From Pseudomonadota bacterium (lineage in GTDB: Bacteria; Pseudomonadota; Alphaproteobacteria; Caulobacterales; Caulobacteraceae): a stretch of DNA of 6,811 nucleotides. Below the pieces are notes generated by a model. That model was given only the letters and a program-made list of their open reading frames with translations. It did no database searches and had not been told where the DNA came from. Positions 5,190 to 6,811 of the stretch are shown here, piece after piece (the first letter of the stretch is position 1; the number at the start of each line of letters is the position of its first letter). The stretch spans positions 1-6,811 of the forward strand of contig JAEYNH010000074.1 in assembly GCA_023412655.1 (NCBI GenBank), given 5' to 3'. The translations under genes and the position numbers were made by a program.

Positions 5190-5346
5190 TCCCCGCCCAG
5201 CGGCGGGAGGGCGACCGCCGGCCGAGCGAAGCGAAGAGCCGGGGCAGGGGGAAAGCGGAGGGCGCGCCGCGCGCCGCCCGCCCCCTCCACCACCCGCTCT
5301 GCGGCGGGCGGTCCCCCTCCCGCCATCGCTGGCGCGATGGCGGAGG
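5189..5346. repeat. GC-rich palindromic intergenic mosaic
   Basis: This stretch separates the DUF885 gene from the S9 peptidase gene and holds no convincing ORF. It contains several inverted repeats: CTCCCCGCC against GGCGGGAG near 5189-5209, GGCGCG-CCG-CGCGCC (5261-5275), CCGCCCGC (5274-5281) with GCGGGCGG (5304-5311), and the strong hairpin CCGCCATCGC-TGGC-GCGATGGCGG (5320-5343). The segment CCGAGCGAAGCGAAGAGCC and the GGGGGAAAGCGGAGGGCG run resemble repeats found between genes in Caulobacter relatives. The last hairpin lies 9-32 nt downstream of the DUF885 stop and could end or protect that mRNA, although no T-tract follows. Confidence 0.6.
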
Positions 5347-5352
5347 CCGGGG

Positions 5353-6811
5353 CTATTTCTGGCTCTGGATCCAGGCGGTGACGTGGGCGTCCAGGAGGTC
5401 GAGGGGGATCTCGCCGTTCTCGAGAGCCACGTCGTGGAAGGCGCGCAGGTCGAACTTCGGCCCGAGCTCGGCCTCGGCCCGGGCGCGCAGTTCGCGCAGC
5501 TTCAGCTCGCCGTGCTTGTAGGCCAGGGCCTGGGCCGTATCGACCATGTAGCGATTGACCTCGGCCTCGATGTTGCCGCGGGACAGGGCGGTGTTGTCGA
5601 GCATGAACTGGATGGCCTGGTCGCGGGTCCAGCCCTTGGCGTGCAGGCCGGTGTCGACCACCAGTCGGGCGGCGCGCCACATCTCGTAGGACAGGCGGCC
5701 GAAGTCCTTATCCGGGGTGTCGTAGAGGCCCATGTCGATGCCGAGCCGCTCGGAATAGAGGCCCCAGCCCTCGGTGAAGGCGGTGAAGTTGACCGCGTAC
5801 TTGCGGAACTCGGGCAGGCCTTCCAGCTCGTCCTGGATGGAGAGCTGCTGGTGGTGGCCGGGGACAGCCTCGTGGACGGTGAGGGCGGGCATCTCGAACA
5901 GCGGCCGCTGGTCGAGCTTGGAGGTGTTCACATAGTACACGCCCGGCTGGCCGCCCTTGTAGGAGCCCGAGTTGTAGTAGGCGGTGGTGGTGCCGGGGGC
6001 GGTGGCGGCGGGCACCGGGCGGATGGTGTAGGGCGTGCGCGGCAGACGGCCGAACAGCTTGGGCATCTCGCCGTCGATGCGCTTGGCCAGGACCGCGGCC
6101 ACCGAGAGCAGCTCGTCCGGGGTCTTGGGATAGTAGCGCGGATCGGTGCGCAGATGCTCCACATAGGCGGCGCGGTCGCCCGCGAAGCCGGAGCGCTTCA
6201 CCACCTCGTCCATCTCGGCGCGGATGCGGGCGACTTCGGACAGGCCGAGCTGGTGGATCTCCTCGGGGCTGCGATCCATGGTGGTCATCAGCCGGACGCG
6301 ATAGGCGTACCACTCGCGGCCCTGGGGCATCTCCGAGGCCCCGAACCCCTTGCGGCAGGCGGGGGCGTATTCGGTCTCGTAAAAGGCCAGGAAGTCGCGG
6401 TAGGCGGGGACCACGCCGGAGCCGATCAGCTGTTTCGCCCGCTCGGAAAGCTGGGCCCACCGGGCCTCGGGGATGGCGGCCGGCCGGGGCTTGCGGAACG
6501 GGGCGTAGAGGTCCGAGGCCGTGGGGTCGTCGACGATCTGGGCGGCGATGCCGCGCTCGAAGCCCGCCATGGCGACGCAGGGATGGGTGGCGCCCGCCCG
6601 GACCAGGCTGCGCGTGGTCTCGATGGCCTTGCGGTTGTAGTCGGGATAGGCCGCCAGGCGGGCCAGGTAGCTCTCGTGGTCGGCCAGGGTGAACAGCGGC
6701 ACGCGCTCGGCCAGGCGGGCGAAGCTGAGGTGCCAGCCCCGGCGGTTGGAGAACAGGATGGCGCGCTGGACGTAGCTGGCGCCCTCCACCTGGCCCGCGC
6801 GCTCGCGGGCC
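5353..6811 (-). CDS. DUF885 family protein, putative metallohydrolase (N-terminus beyond window)
   Basis: The last 485 codons of a DUF885 family gene are present. The frame stays open to the window edge, continuing ARGQ upstream of a GTG at 6787-6789, so that GTG is not the start. Relatives are usually near 600 residues, so about 100 are probably missing, including any signal peptide. Diagnostic segments are NRRGWHLSFARLAERVPLF followed by ESYLARLAAYP near the N-terminal edge, HEAVPGHH (codons 5851-5874) and EGWGLYSE (5750-5773). The HExxxGHH and downstream Glu look like a zinc site and catalytic Glu, which is why members are considered putative peptidases; activity is not established for most of them. 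It lies upstream of, and on the same strand as, the S9 peptidase, 208 nt apart, suggesting a shared role in breaking down peptides in the envelope. Confidence 0.92.
   Translation of the reverse strand, partial: ARERAGQVEGASYVQRAILFSNRRGWHLSFARLAERVPLFTLADHESYLARLAAYPDYNRKAIETTRSLVRAGATHPCVAMAGFERGIAAQIVDDPTASDLYAPFRKPRPAAIPEARWAQLSERAKQLIGSGVVPAYRDFLAFYETEYAPACRKGFGASEMPQGREWYAYRVRLMTTMDRSPEEIHQLGLSEVARIRAEMDEVVKRSGFAGDRAAYVEHLRTDPRYYPKTPDELLSVAAVLAKRIDGEMPKLFGRLPRTPYTIRPVPAATAPGTTTAYYNSGSYKGGQPGVYYVNTSKLDQRPLFEMPALTVHEAVPGHHQQLSIQDELEGLPEFRKYAVNFTAFTEGWGLYSERLGIDMGLYDTPDKDFGRLSYEMWRAARLVVDTGLHAKGWTRDQAIQFMLDNTALSRGNIEAEVNRYMVDTAQALAYKHGELKLRELRARAEAELGPKFDLRAFHDVALENGEIPLDLLDAHVTAWIQSQK

Noticed and set aside
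5141..5680. A 179-codon minus-strand frame bridging the DUF885 end and the intergenic repeat
   Set aside because: It overlaps the confirmed DUF885 coding frame in another phase and reads through palindromic repeats. The product is low-complexity Arg/Pro/Ala with no motif.
6787..6789. GTG as start codon of the DUF885 gene
   Set aside because: The frame continues open to the window edge, and the family has about 100 more N-terminal residues, so the GTG is an internal valine codon.

Overview
The window is very GC-rich and densely coded. Gene content and repeats point to an alphaproteobacterium, most likely of the Caulobacteraceae (Caulobacter, Phenylobacterium or Brevundimonas-like). The reasons are GC-ending codons throughout, an RcnB-like exported protein of the type common in that group, a promoter resembling the Caulobacter housekeeping consensus, and ATTCCCGC-CTTC-GCGGGAAT palindromes typical of Caulobacterales and sphingomonad intergenic DNA. 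The taxonomic call is inference, since no rRNA or marker gene is present.

Left part, plus strand (63-2016). After an odd C/G homopolymer edge (1-41) come two small, translationally overlapping hypothetical genes that look like distant paralogues. A compact operon follows: an ArsR-type repressor without cysteines, an SRPBCC (AHSA1-like) protein and a glutathione S-transferase family protein. Their reading frames overlap by 17 and 4 nt, each gene has a good ribosome binding site, and the promoter carries an imperfect inverted repeat that could be the repressor's own operator. A strong hairpin terminator (2046-2073) closes the operon and can also serve the convergent gene on the other strand.

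Right part, minus strand (2084-6811). In transcription order this holds a DUF885 family protein with a HExxxGHH motif (N-terminus outside the window), a secreted dipeptidyl-peptidase IV-like S9 peptidase with a complete Ser-Asp-His triad, and a small secreted RcnB-like protein. The first two are plausibly a periplasmic peptide-degrading pair, but a 208-nt gap of GC-rich palindromic repeats separates them, so co-transcription is not assured.

The most interesting stretch is 2600-2940. It has a cluster of five TGAACC(G) half-sites upstream of the RcnB-like gene. It also has two related palindromic repeat units that flank a decayed 43-nt copy of the 3' end of the S9 peptidase gene. A constant offset of 146-148 nt between the copies indicates a tandem duplication of the peptidase gene end plus its downstream palindromic unit, followed by small deletions. 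I found no CRISPR array, tRNA, rRNA, transposase or evident novel defence system.
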